The notes: generated by a model not told the origin, from the letters alone. Positions 6,333-12,862 are shown, counted from the first letter of the stretch. The stretch: DNA of 13,176 nucleotides from Spirochaeta sp. (GCA_027859055.1 JAQIBO010000459.1:1-13176), one strand, 5' to 3'. Translations and numbers: made by a program.

Positions 6333-7631
6333 TCAGACTGCCTCGCCGGGAGAGACCGCGGGGGCAAACCCCTCCACCATCGCCACCGCCTCACCCGCGT
6401 CCAGGCGCAGGCCGGTAAACGGTTCCCGCGTGAAGGTGACGTCCACAACCGGAACATCGATCTCCCGACCCGTTGCCGGATCAATTTGCTGCGTGAACCC
6501 CCGGACCCGCGTAGCGGCAACCGTCGGTCCCGCGGCAAACGCATGCCCGCCCACAAACAGCGCAAGGGCGGCCACCGCTGTTGCGTATTCCCTCTCCCGT
6601 TGACGCGTACTCTTGGACTTCACCGAGAGCTTCCCCGAGGCAAGGATCCGCGCCGTCTCATCCGGCATGTCCTCAATCTCCGGCATATCGACGTCAAAGA
6701 CCACCGTCCCGTCATCGTCAACGCCAAAATCGATATCAAACGGCAACGGGTAGGATACCCCGGCAAGGCGCGTTTCAAGTTCCCGACCAATCGCGTCGGC
6801 GTCCCCGGCGCGCAGGGCCCGGAGGGTGGCAACACGCGCATCATACCGCTCCCGGGCGCGGCGGTTCACCTCCGCCACCCGGACCGCCTCGTCCCGGTCA
6901 AACTGCGCTTTCTCCTCCCGCCACCGCGCCGTTGCCGCGGAAACCCGCTCTTCCAGCCGTTCCTGCACGTACCCGGCGCGGCGGCGGGATGCACTCCAGA
7001 ACGGCCACCAGGAAACCGTCCGTCGCGCCTCCGCAGTCAGCTCTGCCGCGATGTCTGCCCGGGCGGGAGGGTCCGGCCCGTAGCGCTTCGGCAACTCGTC
7101 CACGGGAGCCGGTTCCGCCAGCGCCGCATCCACCTCTCTCGCTGAGCGTTCCGGCGGGGTCCGGTGGTGACCCTCCAGGATTTCCGCCATCTCCCGTTCA
7201 CGCGCTTCTACAAAAGACTCCCGTAGGGACTCCGCCGCCGCCCGAAACGCCGCGGACCGGCGCACCTTCCGCAGAATTCGCGGGTCAACAACCTCCTCGC
7301 CATCCGGAAGAAACGTCCCTACCGTCCCGTCCTCGGTCACACGAAACGCGAGATTCAGAATCTCCACCAGCTGGTCCCCGGTGAACTCCAGGAGCGATGC
7401 ACCGCCGCCATCGCGCGGAGCGCCGCTGGTCCCGCCTCCCCGCCGGAGCGCGGAAGTGTCCAGGCGCGTCCGGTCGTACAGCCCGGTCCCGGGCACGCCC
7501 GTATTGAGGTACGCGCCCCGTTTTCCAACGTTGACGGACAACCCGGGAACGCCGCCGGTCACGCTCACCCCGGAGCGTGACAGATTGAGGCGAACACCGG
7601 GGATAATCGTGATTCTCTTGCGAAATTTCAT
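6333..7631 (-). CDS. Large protein with N-terminal DUF4236 domain
   Basis: This is a 432-residue protein of unknown function. Residues 1-55 are a clear DUF4236 domain: it opens MKFRKRITIIPGVRLNLSRS and has GVPGLSVNVGKRGAYLNTG and PGTGLYDR, a Gly/basic-rich beta repeat. Residues 70-135 hold a short domain (LLEFTGDQLVEILNLAF; FLPDGEEVVDPRILRKV). Residues 140-300 are highly charged and probably helical or coiled coil, with a WWPFW aromatic patch. Residues 300-432 form an acidic beta region (FDIDFGVDDDGTVVFDVDMP), a QREREYA helix, a hydrophobic ALALFVGGHAFAA stretch and a final beta part (DVPVVDVTFTREPFTGL). DUF4236 proteins are usually much shorter. There is no signal peptide. The ATG at 7631 follows AGGAAGG and matches the family start. 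It is a single gene, convergent with the cyclase, with codon use like its neighbours. Confidence 0.85.
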   Translation of the reverse strand: MKFRKRITIIPGVRLNLSRSGVSVTGGVPGLSVNVGKRGAYLNTGVPGTGLYDRTRLDTSALRRGGGTSGAPRDGGGASLLEFTGDQLVEILNLAFRVTEDGTVGTFLPDGEEVVDPRILRKVRRSAAFRAAAESLRESFVEAREREMAEILEGHHRTPPERSAREVDAALAEPAPVDELPKRYGPDPPARADIAAELTAEARRTVSWWPFWSASRRRAGYVQERLEERVSAATARWREEKAQFDRDEAVRVAEVNRRARERYDARVATLRALRAGDADAIGRELETRLAGVSYPLPFDIDFGVDDDGTVVFDVDMPEIEDMPDETARILASGKLSVKSKSTRQREREYATAVAALALFVGGHAFAAGPTVAATRVRGFTQQIDPATGREIDVPVVDVTFTREPFTGLRLDAGEAVAMVEGFAPAVSPGEAV

Positions 7632-7706
7632 GACGCCACCTTCCTATCCTCTGTAGTATTCACTCCGCGCGTTCGACTCCTCGCAGGTTCCTGCCCCGCG
7701 CCGGTC

Positions 7707-8945
7707 TTAACCCGGAAAACCAGTACGCCGGGTAACTCCCGTTTCGGATATTTCTACCCCCGAAGGCTCTCGGGTCCAGACAACAGGCTCTTTTCCGGGC
7801 ATCTGTTTCACTCCCCGCTCAAGCGCGTGTATCTCCCGCCCTTTGTTGCCTTCATGGAGGGAATAACACGCCTGAATGAGTTCAGTCTCGGTGACTAAAT
7901 CAATTTCACCCTTCTCATCAAGCCAGAACTCGGGTCGCCTTCCTCGTCGAAGCAGTTCCAGAAAACAGGCATTCTCCCAGAGTTGCCCCTTGTCCGGCTT
8001 ACTGCGGACAGTCTGGTACAAACCGTTGTCAACCAGATAGATTTTTCTGGCGGCAGACGGGTTGGTCCAATTATTGGCTGTGATCAGGAACAGGCTTTCT
8101 TCCAGGTAAGATAGATAATCATACAGGGTGTCCTTTGACAGTCGACGGCCCTGACTTTTGAAATCGTTGTACCACCGGTGCACGGAGAACGTTTTGGTGA
8201 AAGAAAGGAGCGCTTTTTGAAACAGCTTTTCTACCAGATCAACGTTTTTGATCTCGTGGCGGTCAACAACATCCCGCAGCAACATCGTATCGACATAGGA
8301 TTGGAGGAGATGCTTCTTCAGTTCCGGATCTCCGGCCAGAACCACCTCCGGAAAACCGCCCCACAGGAGGTATTCATCCAGGAGCGTGTTCATCTCCGCT
8401 CTTTGTCGGCTGGTATAGGGAGGGCTTTCCTGCCAGTGACGGAACAGGAGAAACTCCCCGAAGCTGAGCGGAAGCAGCTCATAGCTGAGCACCTTGCCCC
8501 GCAGCGACTCGGCCATGCTGTAACCGAAAAGTGATGAATTGGAACCGATGATGAAGACAAGACTGCTGAGATTCTGCAGATACCGCAACCCCGACGCAAA
8601 GTCCGGCAGCTCCTGTATTTCGTCAAGAAAGAAAACCGGATCGCGGGGGCCGCTTATTTCAAGGGAGACCTCCCAGAGGGCTTTCCAATCCGAGTTGCGA
8701 AAATCCTGCCAGAGATATTCGGTAAAATCAATCCAGATCCCTTGCTGTGGTTCGAGGCCAAGTTCCTTATGAAGCTGAAGCAAATAGGTTGATTTTCCCG
8801 CCCGCCGGCTGCCCAGAATCGCAACGATTTTTCCCGTCTGCCGGTGAAAATCCAGATCGATTTCCAATTCTCGCGGGAAAAACGTACGCTTTGACTGCGC
8901 TTCCTGCCTGTCAAGGATATATTGCTTTATTATTTCCCGTTCCAC
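7707..8945 (-). CDS. AAA_14/DUF4143 family ATPase
   Basis: This 412-residue protein has the AAA_14 plus DUF4143 layout. Walker A is GSRRAGKST at residues 45-53 and Walker B is VFFLDEIQ with Asp108-Glu109. FIIGSNSSLF follows as the sensor 1 region. The segment from about 205 to 375 is the DUF4143 part, a degenerate PD-(D/E)XK-like fold, with WGGFPEVVL, YDYLSYLEESLFL, KIYLVDNGLY and GEIDLVTETELIQACYSL. In the last motif the usual E-x-K is Q-A-C, as in one branch of this family, so nuclease activity is not expected. The biological role of these very common, often horizontally moved ATPases is unknown. A GTG at 8945 is the only reasonable start, because an in-frame TGA lies 18 bases upstream. Its -10 box is 6 bases from that GTG. 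Confidence 0.92.
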   Translation of the reverse strand: MEREIIKQYILDRQEAQSKRTFFPRELEIDLDFHRQTGKIVAILGSRRAGKSTYLLQLHKELGLEPQQGIWIDFTEYLWQDFRNSDWKALWEVSLEISGPRDPVFFLDEIQELPDFASGLRYLQNLSSLVFIIGSNSSLFGYSMAESLRGKVLSYELLPLSFGEFLLFRHWQESPPYTSRQRAEMNTLLDEYLLWGGFPEVVLAGDPELKKHLLQSYVDTMLLRDVVDRHEIKNVDLVEKLFQKALLSFTKTFSVHRWYNDFKSQGRRLSKDTLYDYLSYLEESLFLITANNWTNPSAARKIYLVDNGLYQTVRSKPDKGQLWENACFLELLRRGRRPEFWLDEKGEIDLVTETELIQACYSLHEGNKGREIHALERGVKQMPGKEPVVWTREPSGVEISETGVTRRTGFPG

Positions 8946-8951
8946 AGGGAT

Positions 8952-8980
8952 ATAATACCTTCATTTCACCACTATGGAAA
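8952..8980 (-). promoter_or_regulatory. Promoter abutting the GTG start of the AAA_14 gene
   Basis: On the minus strand TTTCCA (8975-8980, 4/6), a 17-base spacer and TATTAT (8952-8957, 5/6) form a plausible sigma-70 promoter. Only 6 bases separate the -10 from the GTG, which would place the first transcribed base at or next to the start codon and give a leaderless message. An alternative is transcription from further upstream using the weak, distant AAGG site. Confidence 0.45.
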
Positions 8981-9070
8981 GACGTTATCCTCTCGACAGG
9001 CACGAACCTCGCTATTCTCTATCGCGTTGGTTCAGGGAAGTAGAAAGCGCTCCCCGGATCGGTCGGGCGT

Positions 9071-9087
9071 CGCGGCCGCGCGCCGCG
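9071..9087. other. GC-rich hairpin between accessory genes
   Basis: CGCGGC-CGCGC-GCCGCG is a perfect 6-bp inverted repeat with a 5-base loop, containing only G and C. It lies 36 bases after the end of the AlbA_2 gene, in the 177-bp gap before the AAA_14 gene. It may end or pause minus-strand transcription, but no T-run follows. The rest of the gap holds the promoter at 8952-8980 and no reading frame of note. Confidence 0.35.
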
Positions 9088-9103
9088 TGTGCTTGGTGGG
9101 GTT

Positions 9104-9133
9104 CATTGGGAGTCATTGGGAGTCATTGGGAGT
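9104..9133. repeat. Three tandem copies of a 10-bp unit over a stop codon
   Basis: CATTGGGAGT occurs three times head to tail with no mismatch. The stop codon of the AlbA_2 gene (9123-9125) lies across the second and third copies as read on the plus strand. Loss or gain of a 10-bp unit downstream of the stop would not change the protein; a change at the first-read copy could alter only the last one or two residues. Confidence 0.9.
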
Positions 9134-10370
9134 CGTCCGCGCGTCTTCTCGGCAGTACCGTCTTCAGATAGTCATCGGTTGCTTCGAAAATTGGATCCGC
9201 CTGGTTAACTCGCTTCATCAGCGGAATGATCTTGGTACGCACCCCCATGCCGCGGGAATCGACGTACCCGTAATCTCGCAGTATCTCCATGATGAGCGTG
9301 TTCCGCGGCGAACGTTGGCCGGCTACCATTTTCCGAACGGTCATCGAGTTCTGTAGCTTGCCGGGACTTATTATTTCCAACCGATCCGCGTAATTCGTGA
9401 CCTCGATATCAACCAAACGTGTCCAGTCCCTGTGGGCCAGGGCGTTGATAACGGTTTCCCGTATCGCCTCCCATGGATACAAACGTATCTTTTCACGTCG
9501 CATGTGCTCGTCAATCGTGGGTGATTCCTGCGTAACAAATGGCTCAATAGCCGACGAGAACTTTTCGATCAGACCGTCGTCAACCAACTGCATTTTCCCC
9601 GAATCGGCCTCGCGCCATCGCCCAACCAACGGCCCATCCAGCACGACGTCAAGCTGCGCTTGATACTCCTTGTCATCCCCGGCAAACGACATCACACGCA
9701 AACCGGCTTGGGGAAGATACCGACGAGGGTTCGTCCCAAAGCATAATAGCCCCGCGACGGAGCAGACCGAGTGCCCCATACCATCTTCCGCCATCAATCC
9801 AATGCCAAGCAGGCGTTCAATCCACTCAGATTCCGACGACGGAACCTCGGGATCCTTGATAATCGACCTGAGATAGTAGTCAACTCTATCCAGATCAATC
9901 GTTGAAAATGAGGTGCCGGCCACCGGCAATGCTTCCACATGAAGCATGCCACTGCTCTCAAAGAGCCGAAGCTGCTGCTCCCGACTCGCCAACTCGGAGC
10001 GGTCGCCCATGCGGATATAGATATCTTCCCGATTATTGTGGCGTACCACGTACGGTTTGGACACTCCTGAGGAGATGGAAACTACCCCGACCCGCTTACC
10101 GTCATCCAATGCAATTTCTTCGTAGAAGGGAATGAGCGTGGGATGCACCTTGTCCCTGAACACGTTCAACACCCACTCCTGGATTTGTGGTCGCTGCAAT
10201 CCGATGATTGCACCGTTATCCTCTACACCCAGAAGTATCCGACCACCCTGGACATTGGCAAACGCGACTATCTCTTTTGCCAGCTGCTCTGGGCGGAGAC
10301 TATCGCGCTTGAATTCGATACCCGAGTTTTCTCCGTTTGCGACAACTTCCCACAATTCGTCTTTACGCAT
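9123..10370 (-). CDS. AlbA_2 (Schlafen-like) DNA-binding / RecG-type regulator
   Basis: This is a 415-residue protein of the COG2865 type, often annotated as a transcriptional regulator or ATP-dependent DNA helicase RecG-like protein. Residues 10-125 are an AlbA_2 domain (SGIEFKRDSL with Glu19 and Lys21; EIVAFANVQGGRILLGVEDNG; REDIYIRMGDRSELAS). A middle region (GLLCFGTNPRRYLPQAGLRV) follows. From about 295 to 395 there is an HATPase_c_4-like region with PWEAIRETVINALAHRDW, ADRLEIISPGKL and DSRGMGVRTKIIPLM. These proteins are not true helicases. Relatives lie next to toxin-antitoxin and defence genes, and the Schlafen-like domain suggests nucleic-acid binding or cleavage. The ATG at 10370 follows GAGGTGACGT, a good ribosome site. 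It lies 59 bases after vapC on the same strand and may be co-transcribed with vapBC. Confidence 0.9.
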   Translation of the reverse strand: MRKDELWEVVANGENSGIEFKRDSLRPEQLAKEIVAFANVQGGRILLGVEDNGAIIGLQRPQIQEWVLNVFRDKVHPTLIPFYEEIALDDGKRVGVVSISSGVSKPYVVRHNNREDIYIRMGDRSELASREQQLRLFESSGMLHVEALPVAGTSFSTIDLDRVDYYLRSIIKDPEVPSSESEWIERLLGIGLMAEDGMGHSVCSVAGLLCFGTNPRRYLPQAGLRVMSFAGDDKEYQAQLDVVLDGPLVGRWREADSGKMQLVDDGLIEKFSSAIEPFVTQESPTIDEHMRREKIRLYPWEAIRETVINALAHRDWTRLVDIEVTNYADRLEIISPGKLQNSMTVRKMVAGQRSPRNTLIMEILRDYGYVDSRGMGVRTKIIPLMKRVNQADPIFEATDDYLKTVLPRRRADDSQ

Positions 10371-10394
10371 ACGTCACCTCAAACTCCGGTATTT

Positions 10395-10409
10395 TTGCAT
10401 GATGTGCAA
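10395..10409. promoter_or_regulatory. Inverted repeat upstream of the AlbA_2 gene
   Basis: TTGCA-TGATG-TGCAA is a perfect 5-bp inverted repeat, 25 bases upstream of the AlbA_2 start and 21 bases after the vapC stop. It may be an operator for the regulator itself or a weak hairpin between the two genes. No clear promoter accompanies it. Confidence 0.3.
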
Positions 10410-10429
10410 CACAAAGACCAGATCTCCGT

Positions 10430-10828
10430 TTATGTCCACGTTTCTATTTCTAATCCTGGAACTCTCCTGAACTCCCGCTGGTTATTTGTCACTAACGTTA
10501 TTCCCAGGCTCACCGCATGTGCCGCAATCAACATGTCCATCGACGCAATCGGTTCTCCCTGGCGTTCCAGGTAACTCCGGATCCGTCCGTATTCTTCGGC
10601 TTGCTCTTCGCCATATTCCAGGATCTCAAGTGGTGTAATGAAGTCCGCCAACGACGTACCGTTCTTTTCCGGATTTCCACTTTTCTCCGCACCGTATCTG
10701 AGTTCCGACAACGCTATCGAAGATAGGCCTATGTCTCCGACCCGTTCCGTTTTAAATCTATCAAATACGCTCTGCGGACGCCTATTGATAACGTAGATGC
10801 ACGTATCGGTATCCAGCATATATTTCAT
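10430..10828 (-). CDS. vapC: VapC-type PIN-domain toxin ribonuclease
   Basis: This 132-residue PIN-domain protein is the toxin of a type II toxin-antitoxin pair. VapC enzymes are Mg-dependent RNases, commonly cutting tRNA or rRNA. The acidic catalytic set is complete: Asp6 (MLDTDTCIYVIN), Glu42 (ALSELRYGAEKS) and Asp98 (PIASMDMLIAAHA), with Asn116 in TNNQREF as the fourth position. The ending (RVPGLEIETWT) is typical of the tRNA(fMet)-cleaving VapC group, but the target here is inference. Its ATG overlaps the vapB stop as ATGA, the normal coupling for these pairs. Length is standard and no residue is missing, so it should be active unless neutralised. Confidence 0.95.
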   Translation of the reverse strand: MKYMLDTDTCIYVINRRPQSVFDRFKTERVGDIGLSSIALSELRYGAEKSGNPEKNGTSLADFITPLEILEYGEEQAEEYGRIRSYLERQGEPIASMDMLIAAHAVSLGITLVTNNQREFRRVPGLEIETWT

Positions 10829-11058
10829 TGATCAAAACCTTCACGCTGTTGCACAGGTGGTTGGTTCCTCTCGGCCATAAAGTCGTCGGTGAAGTGCTTC
10901 GTACTTTCGATCAGCGTATCCCAGGAATCTTGTTCGGGGATGAGCACGACGACATTTCCCTGGCGTTTGATGTACACCTCTGTGCCTTGGAAACGAAATT
11001 CCTTCGGCAGACGAACAGCCTGGCTTTCGCCGTTTTTGAACAGCTTTGCTTTTCGCAT
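10825..11058 (-). CDS. vapB: VapB-type antitoxin (SpoVT-AbrB fold)
   Basis: This 77-residue antitoxin binds and blocks VapC and should repress its own promoter. The N-terminal half (MRKAKLFKNGESQAVRLPKE, then FRFQGTEVYIKRQGNVVVLIP) is the AbrB/MazE-like swapped-hairpin DNA-binding domain. The C-terminal half, after DSWDTLIESTK, is the flexible toxin-binding tail (FTDDFMAERNQPP). The start is set by the strongly conserved family N-terminus. No Shine-Dalgarno sequence precedes it (TTCTCTTT), and the -10 element lies only 7 bases away, so translation may be leaderless. The AT-rich direct repeats upstream are the likely operator. Confidence 0.95.
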   Translation of the reverse strand: MRKAKLFKNGESQAVRLPKEFRFQGTEVYIKRQGNVVVLIPEQDSWDTLIESTKHFTDDFMAERNQPPVQQREGFDQ

Positions 11059-11065
11059 AAAGAGA

Positions 11066-11094
11066 AGTATATATCAGTAGTATATATTCGACAA
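11066..11094 (-). promoter_or_regulatory. vapBC promoter with direct-repeat operator candidate
   Basis: On the minus strand TTGTCG (11089-11094, 4/6), a 17-base spacer and TATACT (11066-11071, 5/6) form a promoter 7 bases from the vapB ATG. The same DNA contains the 9-bp direct repeat AGTATATAT (plus strand) at 11066-11074 and 11079-11087, period 13. Each copy also supplies a TATACT on the minus strand. VapB-family repressors bind such sites over their own -10, so autorepression is likely. Confidence 0.6.
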
Positions 11095-11096
11095 GC

Positions 11097-11114
11097 GGCA
11101 TGTCGTATCATGCC
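11097..11114. promoter_or_regulatory. Perfect inverted repeat upstream of the vapBC promoter
   Basis: GGCATG-TCGTAT-CATGCC is an 18-bp perfect inverted repeat. It starts 3 bases beyond the vapBC -35 and ends exactly where the copied TspO-gene segment begins at 11115. It may be a second VapBC operator or a scar of the rearrangement; the sequence alone does not decide. Confidence 0.45.
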
Positions 11115-11195
11115 CCAGCCGGCGTTGAGGATCATATTGAGCGCGCACCACGGCCCGACGACGCTTGGAGCGTAAGGGTCGCTCTCGGCCATGCC
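11115..11195. repeat. 81-bp copied fragment of the TspO-like gene
   Basis: This stretch matches 12137-12217 at 79 of 81 positions in the same orientation; the two differences are C for A at 11146 and 11154. In the intact gene it encodes residues 89-115 (GMAESDPYAPSVVGPW onward). Here it is fused, in the same reading frame, to a cut-off acetyltransferase gene. The CATGCC at its right end (11190-11195) is repeated immediately before its left end (11109-11114). Confidence 0.95.
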
Positions 11196-11444
11196 CGGCC
11201 GGTGAAATTCCTTGTCCACAAACAGGAGAGAAATGTGATCACAAGAACGGACCTCAATCACACCGATAATCCCGGAGCGGACCTCTGCTATGCAAAAGAG
11301 GTTGCCTTCCCTCCGGCGTGTGGCAATAGCGTCCGGATCAATGTACTCGCGGAACGTGCGGTTTCCTTCGGCGTTGTAGTCAACTCCGACAAACTCGTCG
11401 AAGACTGACAAAATAAAGGAAGAGAGATCAGACTTTTGCGACAT
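11196..11444 (-). pseudogene. Truncated GNAT acetyltransferase gene
   Basis: From the ATG at 11444, 82 residues read as the front half of a GNAT N-acetyltransferase: the first helix (FILSVFDEFVGVDYNAEGN), LFCIAEVRSGIIGVIEVRS (beta strands 2-3) and HISLLFVDKEFHR (beta 4). The acetyl-CoA loop of motif A, normally (Q/R)xxGxG/A straight after the EFHR segment, and all that follows are missing. Instead the frame runs into the copied 81-bp fragment (GMAESDPYAP) and then through the vapB promoter and the vapB gene out of frame, stopping at 10911. Without the CoA site it cannot be an active acetyltransferase. No ribosome site is evident. I read it as a broken gene created by the rearrangement. Confidence 0.75.
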
Positions 11445-11662
11445 AGTCCAATACGCCAAACATTAACCCGCTGGTAAACGGTACACCGGTAGAAGTGGGT
11501 CGCGCCTCCTGAACGGTATTCTGCAGCCCGGACATGGGCCTCTTGGGCCTCTTGGGCCGTACAAAAACGGCGGGACCTACAAGACACTCAGTCCTGTGAT
11601 CAGCGATCATCTTGGGTTGGGGCTTTCCATCAGTTACGGGATCATGAAAAAGTTCGGCGGGT
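11445..11662. other. Gap with possible decayed coding remnants
   Basis: No complete gene is convincing in this 218-bp stretch. On the plus strand, 11560-11661 reads YKNGGTYKTLSPVISDHLG and then LGLGLSISYGIMKKFGG, which resembles the C-terminal ATP-lid box of histidine kinases (GLGLSISYGIVxxFGG). There is no start, no upstream kinase region, and the frame ends at 11710 inside the next gene. A minus-strand frame ending at 11428 (PKRPKRPMSGLQ) has no family likeness. Confidence 0.35.
11536..11558. repeat. Short tandem repeat of a 9-bp unit
   Basis: GGGCCTCTT occurs at 11536-11544 and 11545-11553, followed by a partial copy GGGCC at 11554-11558. It lies within the decayed stretch between the broken GNAT gene and the TspO-like gene. 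Its unit is a multiple of three and would keep any reading frame. Confidence 0.85.
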
Positions 11663-11679
11663 CTACGCAACACTCCGCC
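11647..11679 (-). terminator. Possible weak terminator at the end of the TspO-like gene
   Basis: On the minus strand GGCGG (11675-11679) and CCGCC (11656-11660) can pair around the stop codon, followed by GAAC and a run of five T (11647-11651). The stem is only 5 bp with a 14-base loop, so efficiency would be low. Confidence 0.3.
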
Positions 11680-12481
11680 CCCGAAGCGCAACCACAACCG
11701 CGAGCACGATGAGCGCGGCACCCGCAACGATCGCGGCAACGAGGACGGCGGGTCCTTCAGGAGTTCCTTCGGCGATGCGCTTCAGCGCTATCCCGGCGAA
11801 CGCCCAGACCGCGACCGCGGCGAAGGCGAAGTTCCGGTGGCGGAGGAGCATGATGGCGTGTACCGCGAGCCCCGCAGCTATGACGACGATCGTCCAGACG
11901 ACGTCGGAGACGCCGAATCCGCCCCATCCGACCGAGACGAGAAAGGCGGTGATGTTGGCGATCGTCGCGATCGTGATCCAGCCGAAGTAAACCGAGATCG
12001 GAACTCGAGCGAATCGCTGCGATCCCGTCCTGCGAATCATCGCGTCAATATTCAGAAACATCACAATGAGTGTCGCCAGGAGCGCGAGCATGATGAGGAC
12101 CGAAAGGCCGACGAGCTGGTAGTGCCAGGCGAAGATCCAGCCGGCGTTGAGGATCATATTGAGCGCGAACCACGGACCGACGACGCTTGGAGCGTAAGGG
12201 TCGCTCTCGGCCATGCCGTCTTCGCCCACTCCATCGCCCCTGCGGTCGAAGGCCGTGCGTATCTGAAGGACCAGGTACGCCGCCAGCAGCAGCCAGATCA
12301 ACCCCCAGATCGAGAAGGTGATTCCCGATGGCACAAAGAGATTGGGCAGCGCGTCGGACAGGTCACCGGTGGTCATGTCGTTCAGTGGAAGCGACGTCGC
12401 GAGGATATTGACGACAAGCATTCCGAGAAACGCCACCGCGTTCACGACGGCAGCGATCCTTGCGTCGAGTAGGGTTTTCAT
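11663..12481 (-). CDS. TspO/MBR-related tryptophan-rich membrane protein
   Basis: This is a 272-residue polytopic membrane protein with about eight hydrophobic segments. The N-terminal part fits the long TspO-related proteins: a first helix (AVAFLGMLVVNILATSLPLN), the box DALPNLFVPSGITFSIWGLIW, then WFALNMILNAGWIFAWHY, a cytoplasmic loop with RRTGSQRFARVPIS and VYFGWITIATIANITAFLV with conserved Trp. The C-terminal half has GFGVSDVVWTIVVIAAGL and further helices. Classical TspO is about 155 residues with five helices, so this is the larger, poorly studied branch. Its ligand and role are unknown; relatives are labelled tryptophan-rich sensory protein. The ATG at 12481 begins a charged then hydrophobic N-terminus; there is no strong ribosome site. 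Residues 89-115 were copied to 11115-11195. Confidence 0.85.
   Translation of the reverse strand: MKTLLDARIAAVVNAVAFLGMLVVNILATSLPLNDMTTGDLSDALPNLFVPSGITFSIWGLIWLLLAAYLVLQIRTAFDRRGDGVGEDGMAESDPYAPSVVGPWFALNMILNAGWIFAWHYQLVGLSVLIMLALLATLIVMFLNIDAMIRRTGSQRFARVPISVYFGWITIATIANITAFLVSVGWGGFGVSDVVWTIVVIAAGLAVHAIMLLRHRNFAFAAVAVWAFAGIALKRIAEGTPEGPAVLVAAIVAGAALIVLAVVVALRGRSVA
12137..12217. repeat. Source copy of the duplicated 81-bp segment
   Basis: This is the intact counterpart of 11115-11195 inside the TspO-like gene, with 79 of 81 bases identical. The homology ends at CATGCC (12212-12217) on the right and at CCAGCC on the left, with no similarity beyond either edge. Because the surrounding gene is complete here, this is taken as the source. 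Confidence 0.9.
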
Positions 12482-12862
12482 CGTTTCAGTCTACGTGGGC
12501 TCCGCGCTGCCCGCAAGGGTCGTAAGTTGCCGGGCTACTCATCGCCTGCGGTGTTCTGCAGGTTGAAGTCATCGCTGAAACCGTTCAAACCGTTTTCACA
12601 TGAGCACTGCAGATAGAATCGCCGAGGAGACGGACCTGTACAGCAAAGACGACATTCGCGAGTGGTTGTTGAACGACGAAGCCCGACTTCCTGCAAAATC
12701 CTGATGAAGCGCGGAGGCACCGCCCGCCCGACCGCTCTGCTTTCGTCACCCTGCGACTGCTTCTCGAGTCCGTTCGGCGGTGGAGCTGTTAAGTCCAAAT
12801 CAGTCTCAGCACTATCGATCATCGTCATCTTGACCAATGCCGGCTTCTGCAGGAAGACGTTG
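12482..12862. other. 381-bp gap without a confident gene
   Basis: This separates the TspO-like gene from the Fic gene end. It holds a weak inverted repeat CCTGC-N8-GCAGG (12545-12562), a direct repeat AAACCGTT (12578-12585 and 12587-12594) and one short plus-strand frame described separately. A 114-codon minus frame (12535-12879) is Cys/Arg/Pro-rich without family likeness and is not called. The region looks like decayed or non-coding DNA. Confidence 0.5.
12600..12704 (+). CDS. Possible 34-residue protein or gene fragment
   Basis: From ATG 12600 the plus strand reads a short, highly charged, helix-prone peptide (MSTADRIAEETDLYSKDDIR, then EWLLNDEARLPAKS) ending at TGA. Its composition is protein-like, unlike the other frames in this gap. 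It lacks a ribosome site, and an in-frame stop lies 21 bases upstream. It may be the start of a decayed gene rather than a true small protein. No family is recognised. Confidence 0.2.
   Translation: MSTADRIAEETDLYSKDDIREWLLNDEARLPAKS

Noticed and set aside
8951..8956. Perfect TATAAT on the plus strand
   Set aside because: No acceptable -35 at 16-18 bases and no plus-strand gene follows; it overlaps the better-supported minus-strand promoter.
10911..11459. 182-residue frame as a functional protein
   Set aside because: Only its first 82 codons from 11444 are GNAT-like. The rest is the copied fragment and then vapB read out of frame.
11428..11739. 103-residue minus-strand frame
   Set aside because: It overlaps the end of the TspO-like gene and the GNAT start, includes the KRPKRP repeat, and matches no family known to me.
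11090..12600. Integron gene-cassette array
   Set aside because: GNAT and toxin-antitoxin genes are common cassettes, but I found no convincing attC pair (RYYYAAC...GTTRRRY with a long imperfect palindrome) and no integrase.
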